In this document: piece after piece, positions 1 through 10,869 of the stretch | Layout of the letters: the number at the start of each line of letters is the position of its first letter | Numbering within the stretch: position 1 is the stretch's first letter | Assembly (NCBI GenBank): GCA_000934385.1 | Contig: KN880768.1 | Coordinates: forward strand, 1 to 22,610 | DNA: 22,610 nucleotides | DNA from: Cylindrobasidium torrendii FP15055 ss-10 | Lineage: Eukaryota > Basidiomycota > Agaricomycetes > Agaricales > Physalacriaceae | Direction of reading: 5' to 3' | Position numbers and translations under genes: made by a program | The notes under the pieces: model-generated | Database searches by the model: none | What the model saw: only the letters and a program-made list of their open reading frames with translations | What the model was told of the DNA's origin: nothing

Positions 1-90
1 CCTACGGTACAGTACGGTACGGTACACCCCCCTAAATCGGGCATAGGTACGGTACCGGTACTGTACCCCCCGGGGAGCATAGGTCCGCCA
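1..90. repeat. GTAC-rich short tandem/palindromic repeat
   Basis: The first 90 bases are dominated by GGTAC/GTACC words. Two copies of a roughly 36-base unit can be aligned: each has a GTAC cluster, a run of six C, and the word GCATAGGT (at 41-48 and again at 77-84). Because GTAC is self-complementary the block is also highly palindromic. It is cut by the window edge, so the full array length is unknown. No coding potential is seen. Confidence 0.6.
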
Positions 91-157
91 CCCTAGGTCA
101 CGGTTCACCTGACGCCGCGGCCCGCCCTATGGTAGCCTGTAGCTGGTCACTGCGTCC

Positions 158-163
158 AAAAAA
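158..163 (-). terminator. RNA polymerase III T-run terminator
   Basis: Six A on the plus strand give TTTTTT on the minus strand, 21 bases past the 3' end of the tRNA-Cys. This is the expected form and distance of a Pol III stop signal. Confidence 0.7.
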
Positions 164-184
164 TTCTTCAGAAACTGCGATACA

Positions 185-255
185 GACCCAACCGTGGTTC
201 GAACACGGGACAACACGATCTGCAATCGTATGCTCTACCACTGAGCTATTGAGTC
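185..255 (-). tRNA. tRNA-Cys (anticodon GCA), intronless
   Basis: A complete 71-nt cloverleaf reads on the minus strand. The acceptor stem is GACTCAA paired with TTGGGTC, with one G-T pair. The D arm is GCTC/GAGC with an AGTGGTA loop. The anticodon stem is TACGA/TCGTG around the loop TTGCAGA, which places GCA at positions 34-36. The variable loop has five nt, and the T arm is CCGTG/CACGG with loop TTCGAAC. The D and T arms carry the internal A and B boxes of a Pol III promoter. There is no intron, and CCA is not encoded, as expected for a eukaryotic nuclear tRNA. Confidence 0.93.
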
Positions 256-607
256 GTGCTTGAAAAAATCCACGCAGTACAATCAACATAATCGTGTTGT
301 GCGCAACAAGCCGAACGTTGGTACTGTGACGCATGAGAACGAATGAAATAATGTACTTACAAGGGTGGTGCTATGCAGGCGACCGCAATCTCACCGGCGG
401 ACTCTTATATAGTGATTGACAACTTCGCCTTTTGGATTTGAGCACACAGCAGTCTTGGAAGTGTCATGATAGAAATGTGTCATTAGTAGCAACAAGCGAC
501 GCCGTCGTAAGTAGTACGAGCGACAACATGAACGAATATACAATTACACAATAGTTATACAAATGAAAAATTAAGCAATAGCTCATAGAGTCGGACGGGC
601 CTTATGC
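256..607. other. Intergenic: tRNA upstream flank and transporter 3' flank
   Basis: About 350 AT-richer bases lie between the 5' end of the minus-strand tRNA-Cys and the stop codon of the minus-strand sugar transporter. No ORF, structured RNA or clear repeat was recognised. The part next to 607 must hold the transporter 3' UTR and poly(A) site. Confidence 0.5.
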
Positions 608-2616
608 CTATACCCTATCCTCGCGGCTCACGTCGGACGCGTTTTCGAAGTGCTTTATTTCAGCCAAGGGCTTAGACTGCTCTGCAGCGCGGATCTGCTC
701 GATGAGGTCTTTGCGGTCCTTGTAACCAGGCGGCGCCCAATTGCGCGATGTCCATGGCTTGCAGTTGGGGTCGTTATACATCTTAAGACCAGTGTCAGAT
801 ATGAAGGCAGGGCATGAATGGGAGGACATACCTGGTCGACCGCTTCCAGTGACAGGCCAGATGATTCGTAAAGGAAGAAGAATACGACGAGGAGGCCGAG
901 GATATTACATGCTAATAGTAATGATCTAGGTCAGAGAGAGCAACGACAATACAAAAACATCACACTCACAGGCGAAGATGAAGCCGTATTGGTAGTCGAT
1001 GGCGCTCGTGATGAAAGGTGTGAAGAACGCGAGGAGGAAGTTCCACAGCCAGTTTGATGCGGTGGAGAGGGCACCCTGTTTGGCGCGCGTGCTTGTAGGG
1101 AAGGTCTCGCCGATGAGAATCCAGATACCGGGCGCCCAGGCTGTCGCATAGCCAAGGATGAAGAGGCAGGCGGACACGATCATGACCTTGCCAATGCCCT
1201 CGTCTGTCGTCGGGTCGACTGCGGTGCCAGCAGCGGCGAACACAAACAGCCAGATGGCACACCATGCACTTCCGAGCATAAGAGGTATGCGGCGGCCAAA
1301 CTAGTGGGAAGTGAGCGAGATAGGGCGTGTGAAGAGTCGCAGGACGTACTGTGTGCATGACATAGAGTCCGAGGAACGTACAACCAAAGTTGACAGCGCC
1401 GAGGATGATCTGGGTGACGAAGGAGTCCTGGATTCCAACAGACTGGAAGATGGTGGCTCCATAGTAGAAGAAGTAGTTGGCGCCGGTGAGTTGTTGGAGG
1501 GATTGCAGCGACATGCCTGTCCGCAGTTTAGAATGCTCATGTCCAAAAGCAAGGTAACGACATACCCAAAATAGTGCGGTAAAGAACCATGTTTTTGACC
1601 TTGAAGCACGCCAACCAGCCAGCCTGAACGTTTTTCTCGAACTCAACATTGCTCTTGATCTCCTCAACTTCGCGGTTGACGATGGGATCAGAGTGCTCTT
1701 GACCTTTGGGGATACCGCGTGTGCGTGCCAAACTCCTGCGCATCTCGTCGAATCGACCGCGCTTTGCGAGCCATCGAGGGGATTCGGGCATGAAGAGAAT
1801 TCCGATAGCGAGGATGGCCGGCCATGCGAAACCTATGCCAACTACGGTTCTCCAGGAGCTTGCACCATCGAGCTCACGGGATCCAATAGAGACACAATCT
1901 TTGAACAGATCAGTATACGGGACCTCGGGCGACGCACGGTCACTACTCACACGCAATGAGGATACCGAGCGTGATGAAAAGTTGATAAGTCGCGGTCAAA
2001 GCACCGCGAATTTGAGGAGGTGCAGTTTCGGCTTGGTACTATGATGCGGATGTGAGGTCTTGGTTGGAATCATGGGAAAGGAGGCGTACCATTGGAACAG
2101 CCGCACTGAGGGCCCCGACACCCAACCCACTGATCAGACGACCAACGGCTAGCTGCTTCCAATTGCCAAATGTGACCATTTGAACGAGGACACCGACGCA
2201 GAAGACACCACACTCGACGACCATGGCATACCGACGACCCAGGAAGTCAGCCGTCCTGCAGCGATGTCAGCAAGTTCGTTCAGAAAACAGGGGTCTATGA
2301 CTTACGGTGCACCGATGAGCGCACCAAAGAGAGTGCCGATGGAGAGCAGACCGACTATGAGACCGGAACGGACGTTGCTGAACTTGCATGTCGAGACGTC
2401 TCCTGGCGCGTCGCATTGGGCAAAGCGCAAGAGGAAGTCGTCCATGAGCAGCATATCCGAAATCTGACCGGTGTCGTAACCGAAGATAAAGCCTCCCATA
2501 CTGGCTACGATGGCCAGCATGATGGCTATGCCACCAATTGGCACGCCTTGACTGCAAAGCCATTAGAAAAATGTCGGGAAAAGGAGCTGGCAGACGTACA
2601 CATGGAAAAGTGCCAT
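608..2616 (-). CDS. MFS sugar/H+ symporter (hexose transporter family), 9 exons
   Basis: A plasma-membrane sugar transporter of the major facilitator superfamily, sugar porter family. Modelled exons are 2616-2600, 2551-2306, 2255-2090, 2038-1951, 1898-1566, 1516-1350, 1300-970, 911-832 and 781-608. All phases agree and give 533 aa, normal for the family. Visible hallmarks are GYDTG in TM1, D-x2-GRR after TM2 (about 91-96), [10 protein letters not shown] (126), the ETAPPQIRG loop (147-155), PESPRWL (210-216), [12 protein letters not shown] (291-302), FGRR (340) and [15 protein letters not shown] (403). These mark both halves of the fold. The soluble C-terminal tail of about 57 aa has the NWAPPGY-type ending common in basidiomycete sugar porters. 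The substrate cannot be told from sequence. The 17-nt first exon (ATG at 2616) is the least certain part; it was chosen because its donor GTACGT gives the right phase after a TATA box. No break is seen. Confidence 0.9.
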
Positions 2617-2655
2617 TCTCGTTATGTCGTCTGGGGTATAGCTGGAGAAGAACAA

Positions 2656-2673
2656 GTGGAGGTGGGGGTGGGG
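2656..2673 (+). promoter_or_regulatory. Three adjacent SYGGRG-type (CreA/Cre1-like) motifs
   Basis: GTGGAG (2656-2661), GTGGGG (2662-2667) and GTGGGG (2668-2673) lie head to tail within a G-rich tract. They sit between the transporter TATA box and its start codon. Each fits the SYGGRG consensus bound by fungal carbon-catabolite repressors. The motif is short and the tract is low-complexity, so a role in glucose control of the transporter is only inferred. Confidence 0.3.
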
Positions 2674-2686
2674 GAGGGGATACTAC

Positions 2687-2696
2687 TATTTATATA
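2687..2696 (-). promoter_or_regulatory. TATA box of the sugar transporter
   Basis: TATATAAATA reads on the minus strand about 71-80 bases upstream of the proposed ATG at 2616. A pyrimidine-rich stretch on the coding strand lies between them, as is common in fungal promoters. This supports a start for the transporter near 2616. Confidence 0.65.
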
Positions 2697-2699
2697 GCT

Positions 2700-4127
2700 G
2701 CGGGGATAGAGGGAGAATCAAATATGCGAATACTCTAGCGAGTGATGTAATCCGAGTCCCATTACCTTGTGCTCACGCCGGTCGGACATGCACCCAGTTC
2801 CGCCCGAACGTCATTAGAATGCGGCTTCAAATCCTCATTTCTGGTTATTCGTTGGTTATTCGAGACCGTTGTAAGACAATCATGGCCCCAGAAAGTCAAA
2901 CAACTAAGTCCATGGTCGTGGTCGCGTGGAGCAAGCTAACCCTATCACGTGTCAAACGCGTCTCGTCGATCGCGTGGGATCGCACCCAATTGTACCCCCA
3001 CCGCGAATTGGAATTTGGCTGGCCGAACTTGCATTGTGGTTGAGGAGGATGACTGTCTTCTTACAGAGCCAGGTATGTCATGCATATGCTGCTTCCGCTA
3101 GCGTAACCGCGCTTACAGCGTTAACACAAATCCATCAGGCACCACCGACATACTTTGACCGCCTCTTCTATCTCCAACACCGGGCCGTCCATCGACTCGT
3201 CGCTTATTTGGTGTGAAAATGGACAAGGGATTCCAGACGCGTGAAGCGCGTAGCGCCCGCCCAGGACTCTGTTGCCTAATCCACCGGCCGGTGCTGTCTC
3301 CTCGCTGGATTTTACATATATTCTATGCACGGGACCGTGTCTGTATGTTGCCCGGGGCCGTGAAAATCCATTCTTATGTTGTCGACTACATAGTGAGGAA
3401 GAATGGACAGTGTGTTCACCAGAACCTAGCTTATAGTTCGCACATGAGCAGTCAATCCAATAGTGTAGAGCTCAAATGGTGCAAATAATACGCTGCGCAC
3501 GAGGCGGAACACCCCCTCGATGGATCATGGCACCACTGGGCACCACGGTCGTGAGGCTTCAGGCACAACCGCTCAGTGCAGTCTACACTGGAGGTCGTGC
3601 CGCAGAGCAACGAGAATACGCTTCGAAGTTTGGAGTTTGGGCTAGTCGTAAATCTCAGCCTATCTCGAAGATCAGGTTGCCGTTTGGTAACATGAAATTA
3701 CTCCGCACGCGATGGCCACATAATTATTGACCTCCAAAGTCTGAATTAGGCAGGCCTAGCTCTTATGTAAAGCAAGTACCGGGGGCATCATCATAATACT
3801 GATGGCTACTCAAAGTTACATGGCCGAGTGAGTTCACACTTGTATTTTTATGTACAAGCAAACTCATCTAGAATCGATAATCGTTCACGCCAGCAAAGGC
3901 AGGCGCCACTGTGAGAGCATCGTTTCATCGAGTTGATGCTTAGAAGGAATCCGGGCCGCAGTTGCGATCACTGATGCGACGCCTGCTAGCTGCGGCGGCG
4001 GCCACAAGGCTGAGTGCACTTCGTCGTTTACTCTTCTCGAATCGAACCGGGGCGTTTCTCCGACACGCTTTCCTGTATTTCTCCGATGTAAAACTCGGCT
4101 GATTCTACAATGTCTAACTCAATCAAC
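2700..4127. other. Gene-poor intergenic stretch
   Basis: About 1.4 kb upstream of the transporter. Only short ORFs without family character or splice support occur. One CACGTG E-box-type palindrome lies at 2946-2951, about 330 bases upstream of the transporter start, and a small CTTGTA/TACAAG hairpin lies near 3838-3857. Nothing else is supported. Confidence 0.5.
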
Positions 4128-4130
4128 TCT

Positions 4131-4418
4131 CACTAGGCTTAAATGCCGATATTCTGAGCCCCGAATACCCTGAAAGTAAGCCGACTAACTTCACAATAAT
4201 TCGAGGCGGAGATCAGTGGACATAGGTTAGTAGCAGGGTTAAGTTATCATAAAGCAATGCGTTTTTCTGAAGCCATGCTCAGATTATCGAAAGTTTGATG
4301 ATGCTCAAAGACTTCATTCTGCATCCCTGAAGGATTATTCAGGGCCGCATTATCGAAGAACTATTTGGCTTATCTTCACGATGTTCTGGGCTCAGAATAT
4401 CGGCATTTAGGTCTAGTG
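4131..4418. mobile_element. CACTA-type MITE (288 bp, non-autonomous)
   Basis: The element starts with CACTAG and ends with CTAGTG. The terminal inverted repeats are about 35 bp (4131-4165 against 4384-4418) with three differences; both contain the core TAAATGCCGATATTCTGAG. It is flanked by a direct TCT repeat at 4128-4130 and 4419-4421, the 3-bp target duplication expected of CACTA (En/Spm) elements. The interior has no ORF and contains the word ATTATCGAA twice. Size, ends and lack of coding make it a MITE moved by a transposase encoded elsewhere. The ends do not resemble those of the large element at 14034-20204. Confidence 0.85.
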
Positions 4419-4421
4419 TCT

Positions 4422-5550
4422 TGCGGTCAACCTACCTACGCGCAGGGGCTACGTTCAATGAATTGTGCCCGACTCAAAAGTCCTAGCGCGATGTCTAGAG
4501 CGCTCGACACGTTTTACCGCGGTATAACAGGCTGAGGATAGCCGCACGAAATCATGCAAAGCCGTGTTCTGCGGAAGACCTGCTAAAAACTCTCTCATTT
4601 TGAGCGCCGACTCGAGAGAATGAAGAAGGGTTGCCATTCCTCATACACATAGCCTGGCTAGTAGCGACTCTAGTGCATTTTAGTGCATAGCCTGTAAATA
4701 TTCATATCATCGACTCACTTCGATTGCCTGCGTCGTCAGTGCGTCGTAGAGGGGTTTCCCAAGGGTTTTCCTCAAGCTGACGACTCGCTAAGACTGAGCA
4801 CGTCGGTTGAATGCGACGCGCGAAGCACTTGATCAGTGATGCTGCCCAATACTTGAGAATCTACTTACAAGGTGTGTACTTACGGGATCCCGCCAGTGGA
4901 TAACTACCGAATTCGAAGGAAGCTGAAAAGAAGCATGATGATGCGGAAGACTTGCGGAAGACGAGGAAGAGCAAAGGAAGAGACGCGTTGAACAACTGCC
5001 TGCTACAAGAGCATCTAGAACTATTTGCCGTACTGGACTTTGTGCCAACTAAGGCAAGTATTGCCATGCACACAGGCTTCGCGTGGGTGACAAAGGGAGC
5101 TCGGGCCGATGATCCGGAAAATGACATGATGCGCCCCCAATGGTGTCTGCGATACAAACTTCTGTGTCTGTGCTGGAAGTTGTGGAACACACGTACGCGC
5201 TTGACTCATAGCCTCGATGCGCTCGCCATCCCAGCACCTTCGACGGCGAATCGCCGCCGCGCCTGCTGCGGATGAGCGCACTGCTTCGGTATTTTCCAGC
5301 TACACGTTGCACCTAGCAACCATTCCAGGTTCCTGGGCGCACTGAGCGACTGGCTTCACTGCTGTCAAAACTCTCTTTCCAAAGAGGTCTTTTGCGTTGA
5401 GCAGACTCAGAACTTCGCGCGCTTATTTTGGTCGGGGCTACTAGTGGCTTCTCGCAAATATGATGAAAGTGCTGGTTCCATCAAACCCTGCCCGAAAATT
5501 GCATCCCCGTGTTGAGTAAGGAATATGGCTGGGGTGTACCCTGAAACACG
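4422..5550. other. Intergenic, no supported gene
   Basis: About 1.1 kb between the MITE and the promoter of the secreted-protein gene. A short direct repeat TAGTGCAT occurs twice around 4671-4688. Overlapping ORFs of 70-109 codons occur on both strands between 4830 and 5310, but none shows a domain, a convincing start context or intron structure, so they are not called. Confidence 0.45.
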
Positions 5551-5556
5551 CGGCCA

Positions 5557-5564
5557 TATATAAA
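5557..5564 (+). promoter_or_regulatory. TATA box of the secreted-protein gene
   Basis: TATATAAA lies 110-117 bases upstream of the ATG at 5674. It is followed by a C/T- and CCA-rich leader (about 5577-5670) of the kind seen in strongly expressed fungal genes. Confidence 0.7.
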
Positions 5565-5673
5565 CAACCTGGAGCCCATTTCTCTTCCTTCCCCACCACC
5601 ACCAACCACAACCCACTGCCCAATACAGGCCAGCGCTCACACTCTCTTTACCCACACCTTCATTCTATTCACG

Positions 5674-6403
5674 ATGCGCTTCGCTTTCACTGCTCTTATC
5701 ACCCTCGCCGCCGCTGGCATGGCTTCAGCCACCTACGGCAGCAGCAGCAGCAACGGCCAGTACGGTAGCGGTTCTGGCTCTGATACCGGCTCGTACGGTT
5801 CGGATTCTGGTTCATACGGCTCCAACGACGGTTCTTATGGCTCCTCGGGCTCTGGCTCCTACGGCTCGAGCACTGGATCGTACGGCTCGGACACCGGCTC
5901 ATACGGCGGCTCTGGTACTGGCACCTACGGTAGCCAAGGCGGCCAGCCCTCCTCCGTCCCCGGCGGTGGATGGCACTGCCACGAGTCGGACGACCACGGT
6001 AACGGCTGGGACGAGGCCAAGTGCGACAAGCCGCCTTTCAACACTGGCGTCACCTTCGGCTGCACCTACCACAACGGCTACGGTACCGGGTCTAACGTCT
6101 GCACATACAGCGCAGTACGTTGTTTGTTCCTGCCTCGTTTCCATCATGCAGTTCGACTGATATCTTTTGTTAGGATGATGGCAAGTGCACAAACCCCAGC
6201 GACCAATGCCCGGACCAGGCCATGTCTGATGCCGAGTACCGCAAGATGAAGCGTTCGGCGATGCCCCAGACCAACACATTCGGCGAGCGTGCGATTCCCG
6301 CTCACAAACGCGTCGTCAAGAAGGTGTGTGATATAATCTATTCTGTCGACGAAACAAGTGTTCTGATCTCTTCCCCCAGCGCTCTTCACAGTACGCATAC
6401 TAA
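5674..6403 (+). CDS. Small secreted Gly/Ser/Tyr-repeat protein with six cysteines
   Basis: Three exons (5674-6114, 6174-6323, 6380-6403) give 204 aa. Residues 1-19 form a clear signal peptide (basic start, hydrophobic core, ASA end). Residues 20-90 are a degenerate tandem repeat of GSYGS plus D/S/T/N and G, about 8-10 copies. Residues 100-160 form a compact region with six cysteines (102, 117, 130, 143, 152, 159) that could make three disulphides. The tail (168-204) is basic, with dibasic KR at 173-174 and 192-193 and KKR at 196-198, which could be cut by a Kex2-type protease. The last exon codes only seven residues, ending in a Tyr-Ala-Tyr. I do not recognise a named family. A cell-wall or extracellular role is inferred from the secretion signal and composition. 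Confidence 0.82.
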
Positions 6404-9033
6404 GCACTTCATCGCCGGTACGCTGGAACACCACTACCTGACCAGTACCCATGGACCTCGTATGGATAGCCACTACACACTATCTTGGATTACACACCGA
6501 ACATTGGGCACGGTCCTATTCCTGGTTACTCTCATCGTGCTACATAGGTTTATCTTATGCGCATATTTTTTCTATATGGACTGTTAATGCTAGACTTTGG
6601 GTTCGCTGATGCGTATTATACTTGGGTATTGTCCCCGTAACTTCAAATTTGGCGACTTATCGATGATGAGCACGCTTGGCGTAAGGACCGCAGCTCTTCC
6701 GCGTATAGTCCTTGTTCAATACGAGCTCGAGAATATAAATCAGAGAACGTTCCACGGATGCAGCGACGCTCCGAAACGCGATGAGTGGCCAGAATGTACT
6801 CCACCAGCATAGGACTTATGTCGTCCAGAGTGTCGTCGTCACTGTAAGGACAGTCATACCGTAAGGCTTCTCACGGCCAATTGGAACTGCGAATTCGAGC
6901 AGGGCAAGAGATACGGACGATTGGGGATCCAGAGAACCGGTCAATGATTATGGAGGTAGTGAGAAAACCCATTCAAGCCTAGGTATCGACCACCAAATCT
7001 TTGTGGTAACTTATGTGCATACATAGCTGCATGAGTAAGTGCTAGAACTCTGCCTTAGCCTCGTCCAAATCTATCGAGTAACATCATCGCGCTAACTTCG
7101 TTGCTCACAGACTTCCCAGCCGCCGGATATGAACGTTAACGCTAGCAGACTTCATACGCTCCGTTCTTCTCAGACAATGCCGTTGTCGCCTTGAATACAT
7201 GAAGTCAGCTATCGACAGCCCGACCAACGACATCGACCTTTGGGAATTGAAATGGCATCCAGGCCTGGCAGTGGGAGATTGCCCTCTCACACGTCGCCAG
7301 CGTTTTCAGCTCTCTCGGCGGTCACATGAATTGAATGAGTCCGCCGTACAGAGAAGGAGCGCATACTTCCAGCGAACGATATCGAAACATGACGCTATGG
7401 TCGACACGCTTGGGTAGCGCTCATGGATGTCGCCTTGAACGGGTCCTTCGAGGTGCATAGACCTTATGTAGCGGCGGTAGCTACCCAAAAAGGTCGTTAG
7501 CAATGCCCCGGTCGGGTTTTGAAAGAGAATGACCAGCTCTCCAGAAGATCAAATATGCAGAGGAGAGTCGAGGACATGATATGCTATGATATGCGCGATG
7601 AGAGCCTTGCAGTAGAAAGTCACCATATCATTCAAGTTGGGCAAGTGACAGAGATTCAAAGAGGAATTAGCGGGCTCCAATTCTGCAGCCAGTCCTTCTG
7701 CGGGTTGCGGGGCCATCGAAGTCGAGACGACACGATGCCATGTCGGAGGTCGAGAAAGGTGGACGCGAAGGCGAAATGCATAGGAAAAATATCCAAGGGT
7801 ATTGTGAAAACAGTGAAAGAGCCAGGGCCGACAAAGAAGCCACAAGAGTCCACGGTGACAGTGCTTGGGCGACTTCATGGACAAAGTCTGCAATCATGAC
7901 CTCGGACTCCGTACTGCTGACCTGTGCATACCTCTGACCATGGCATCCGACACCATGAACATGTAAATTGGACAACTAAATTCTTCCTGGGTTCTTCCCG
8001 GACGTTGGATGCGAGGGAATGGGAATGGATGAAGAGGTTGACCGTGGGTTGACCCCTGCCCGATCACTCTAGATAGACCGCCTGACTTGTGGCTTGGGAG
8101 CGAAGAGAGTAGCGCGCGCGTTCAAGCTCACGTACGAGGAGTAGAGGTGCAGAGAGAACCTCGAAGCTCAAGTTTCGCCAAGTTCATCAGGTGATCAAAG
8201 ACTGGGATTTCAGTTAATCGCCATTAATATACACAAGGGCTTCGCTTCCGTATCTATCTCCTTCTGACATACCAGAGTGATACCCAAGCACTGTACACAC
8301 ACAGATACGAGAACAGCCGCACCGCGGCGGAATTGGTCAAACCAAACCTTCAACAACCGCCTGCTGGTATGTCCAATCCGATTCACCTGTGACGTCCGTT
8401 GCCTTGAAGAGGTTTGTAGTTGGTATCCTCAGAATCGGCGAAGACATAGTCCAAGCCAGAAAAAATGCAAGTCATTACTTGTAAATTCTGTAGAGATTTT
8501 TATCCCATGTATGGACATGGCAGAATCGGTTGAACGTCGAGCTCCTTGTTCGCAGGCAACCACATCAGTGGTTGGGGTAAAACGGGACGGCCGGCGTGAG
8601 AGCCTAGAAAAACGGACTGCCCATTTTCCCAGAGTGTGCTGAAGAGATGGACTTGGTTCTGCCCAAGCTCGTGCCCTATAATGAGGCCTGCACAACGAGC
8701 TCAGCGGAGAAATGCCGCAGAGTGCGCTATTTAGACACTCCGCGGTAATGAGCTGCTAAGCGATGTATTGGCTGAAGGAATGAGGAGTAGATAGGCCAGC
8801 TAGTAGACAACCCAGCGGCCTTCCAACCGTGAGCCACTCGCTGAATTTGAGATGCCGATTGCAGACCAACCACTGCGCACCTTGGATTTCCTTTTTGGAG
8901 ATATCTCGGGGCGGGTTCATAGAGCGGCCACCGGATCAGAGCATCGGATCGCGGTCTATGCTGGGTCTCGACTCTCGCCACGAGCACCAGATGGCTTGGG
9001 GCCCAATGGGAGCGTTCGCTGTTCTAAACCACC
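6404..9033. other. 2.6-kb intergenic stretch without a supported gene
   Basis: This long interval between the secreted-protein gene and ETT1 was read in all frames. A group of minus-strand ORFs between 7105 and 7975 has hydrophobic stretches, and a plus-strand ORF lies at 8277-8642. None of them join into a consistent spliced model or match a family I know. A small multi-exon orphan gene cannot be excluded. No inverted-repeat element was found. The last 200 bases should include the ETT1 promoter. Confidence 0.4.
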
Positions 9034-10869
9034 ATGTCGCCACCGCTGTCTTCTTCGACGTCGTCCAGCGCGTCGTCCAGCCTCAAGCGAAATCGGCCTC
9101 GCGGGCTGTGGAAAGCACGCCGAAAGCCCTCGGACTCGACCCCTGATGCATCATTAGTCGGCACAGAGTCCAGCCAGGAGCAAGATGATGATACAGACGA
9201 CTGGCCTGAAGCCTCGGCACAATCCAGATTCCCTCCCCGGAAACGACGCCGTACATCCTCAGTCTCCGACAGTGAAGATTCCGGCTCCGATGTCGAAGAC
9301 GGTTTTCGCTGGAATTTTTCCCAACGCCAGACGTGCGGTCTCAAGGGCCGTGCGCCACCCCGTATCGACCAGCGGGCAGGATACACTCAGCGCGAGCGGG
9401 TGATGGATACATCTTCGACTGCTTTTGGCGGCACACGTACAGAGACAAGGACATCCTGCACCTACGAAGACTGGCTGGACCTCAAAGATCTCTTCAATAA
9501 AGCGGCAGAATCATACCACAGCGGCAGTCCGAAGGAGACGCTTCCATTGCTTCGCGGTGTCGTCCATGAATGTCACGCTTTCCTAAACCTCTTCGTCGAC
9601 CCATCTTCCATCTTTGCCACCTCCAAAACATCTCCCCATGCCCACGATAGCTATCCATCCACGCCGAGCGAGGAGTCTCCAGAGTGGATATCCGGTCGCA
9701 ATCGCAAATGGTAAGATATGTTCGTGACCGTGGATATGTCTGCTGATACTTTCCCAAGCAAGTGTGTCGAACTGCCCACGGCGTTCCATGCTATCCTTGG
9801 CACCGCACTTTTCCTTATGGGTAATCTCATCGACATGGATGGATCCTTCGCCCTGCCTGGTGAACCCACCATCCCTGCCCCATTCTGGCTCGCCGCACTT
9901 GATGTATTCGAAACCGGCGAAAACCTGCCAAGCAGAGTCTATGGCACAGGGTGCGATGCGCCAGAAGACTGGCGGATGGCTATCGTCTGGGGTCGTACAC
10001 TCGTCGCCCTAGCGGACACCATCATCCAGCCCGACAGCTCAAAACAAGCGACACTTCCTCTGACCGAGCCCAAATGGTCATCCGACTCACCGTTTGCCGC
10101 CATCGCTCTCCGCCGACCGCCATTGACTCGACGGATGTCGCTCACAGGCGCAGCGCCGAACGATTTGATGGTCCTCGCAATGGACCAGTTCTCGCGGGGT
10201 ATCTTCCATATGCCGCACCCTCAGCGGCTGGTCGACCCCAGGCAGTTCCCCTTCGCGGCAGCGCAGATTCAGTTCATGTCCGACCTCCCCGAGTCACCTA
10301 CCTGCTGCAACAGCGGGTCCATTTCACGCTCCCCGTCCATCTCTCCTGCATTCGATACTGCCGGCCCTCGAAGTCTCCAGGCGACGGTCCCAGACACGTT
10401 CAGCCGGCCGAACGAGTTGTACACTATCGCAGACGAGGTCCTCCAGGTCGCAGAGAAACTGTCTCTGGGCTCAGAACGCAGGTTTTGGGCATGCTGGGCG
10501 GATTCTGTGCTCAACCAAATGAAAATGGAGGTCGATATGGATGCATGGCGCGCTACTCTCTTCCGCACGCGCGGCAAGTGCTGGCTCATTGCCGGCTCGG
10601 CATACACCGACGAAATTGAGTCTGCGCTCGAGGAAGGGCAGAAGGACGTGCTCAGGACGCCGATGGCGGAGGAGGCGCGGAATGGATTGGAAAAGGCGAT
10701 CTTCTATCTGGAGAAGGGACGCGGGGTCGCGTCAGAGGAGGAGGATAGAAAACAGCTCCTGGCAGAGTCCTTCATGACGCTGAGCTATCTCAGCTTGAAC
10801 CAGGAGTCGGCGAATGTACTCTTCCAGCGTGGAGAGGAGCTTTGCGGCTACAGAATGGATGTAGACTGA
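9034..10869 (+). CDS. ETT1: Enhancer of translation termination 1 / Nro1 family protein
   Basis: Two exons (9034-9710, 9759-10869) separated by a 48-nt intron with donor GTAAGA and a TGCTGAT branch site give 595 aa. The start is an ACCATGTC context. Residues 1-90 are Ser- and acid-rich with a nuclear-localisation-like PRKRRR (68-73). From about 143 (TYEDWLDLKDLFNKAAESY) the protein turns helical, with LPLLRGVVHECHAFL and then LPTAFHAILGTALFLMGNLI across the intron. This is the pattern of the Ett1/Nro1 family. In budding yeast Ett1 affects stop-codon recognition. In fission yeast Nro1 binds the oxygenase Ofd1 and so influences oxygen-dependent control of the sterol regulator Sre1. The protein is all-helical and likely nuclear. 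The region at residues 100-140 fits the family less well, and a second short intron there is possible. Confidence 0.85.

Noticed and set aside
4833..5312. Overlapping 70-109-codon ORFs on both strands
   Set aside because: No domain, no start context, no splice continuation, and the strands compete with each other.
5755..5940. GSYGS repeat region as a CRISPR-like or minisatellite array
   Set aside because: The repeat is in frame within a signal-peptide protein and varies at third codon positions, so it is a protein repeat.
7105..7975. Cluster of minus-strand ORFs with hydrophobic stretches as a membrane protein gene
   Set aside because: I could not join them through credible introns into one model, and no known family pattern appears.
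8277..8642. 121-codon plus-strand ORF
   Set aside because: Its composition is irregular, there is no signal peptide or domain, and no homologous motif is recognised.
9951..10619. 222-codon plus-strand ORF
   Set aside because: It overlaps the second ETT1 exon in another frame, and its Arg/Pro/His-rich composition marks it as a shadow.
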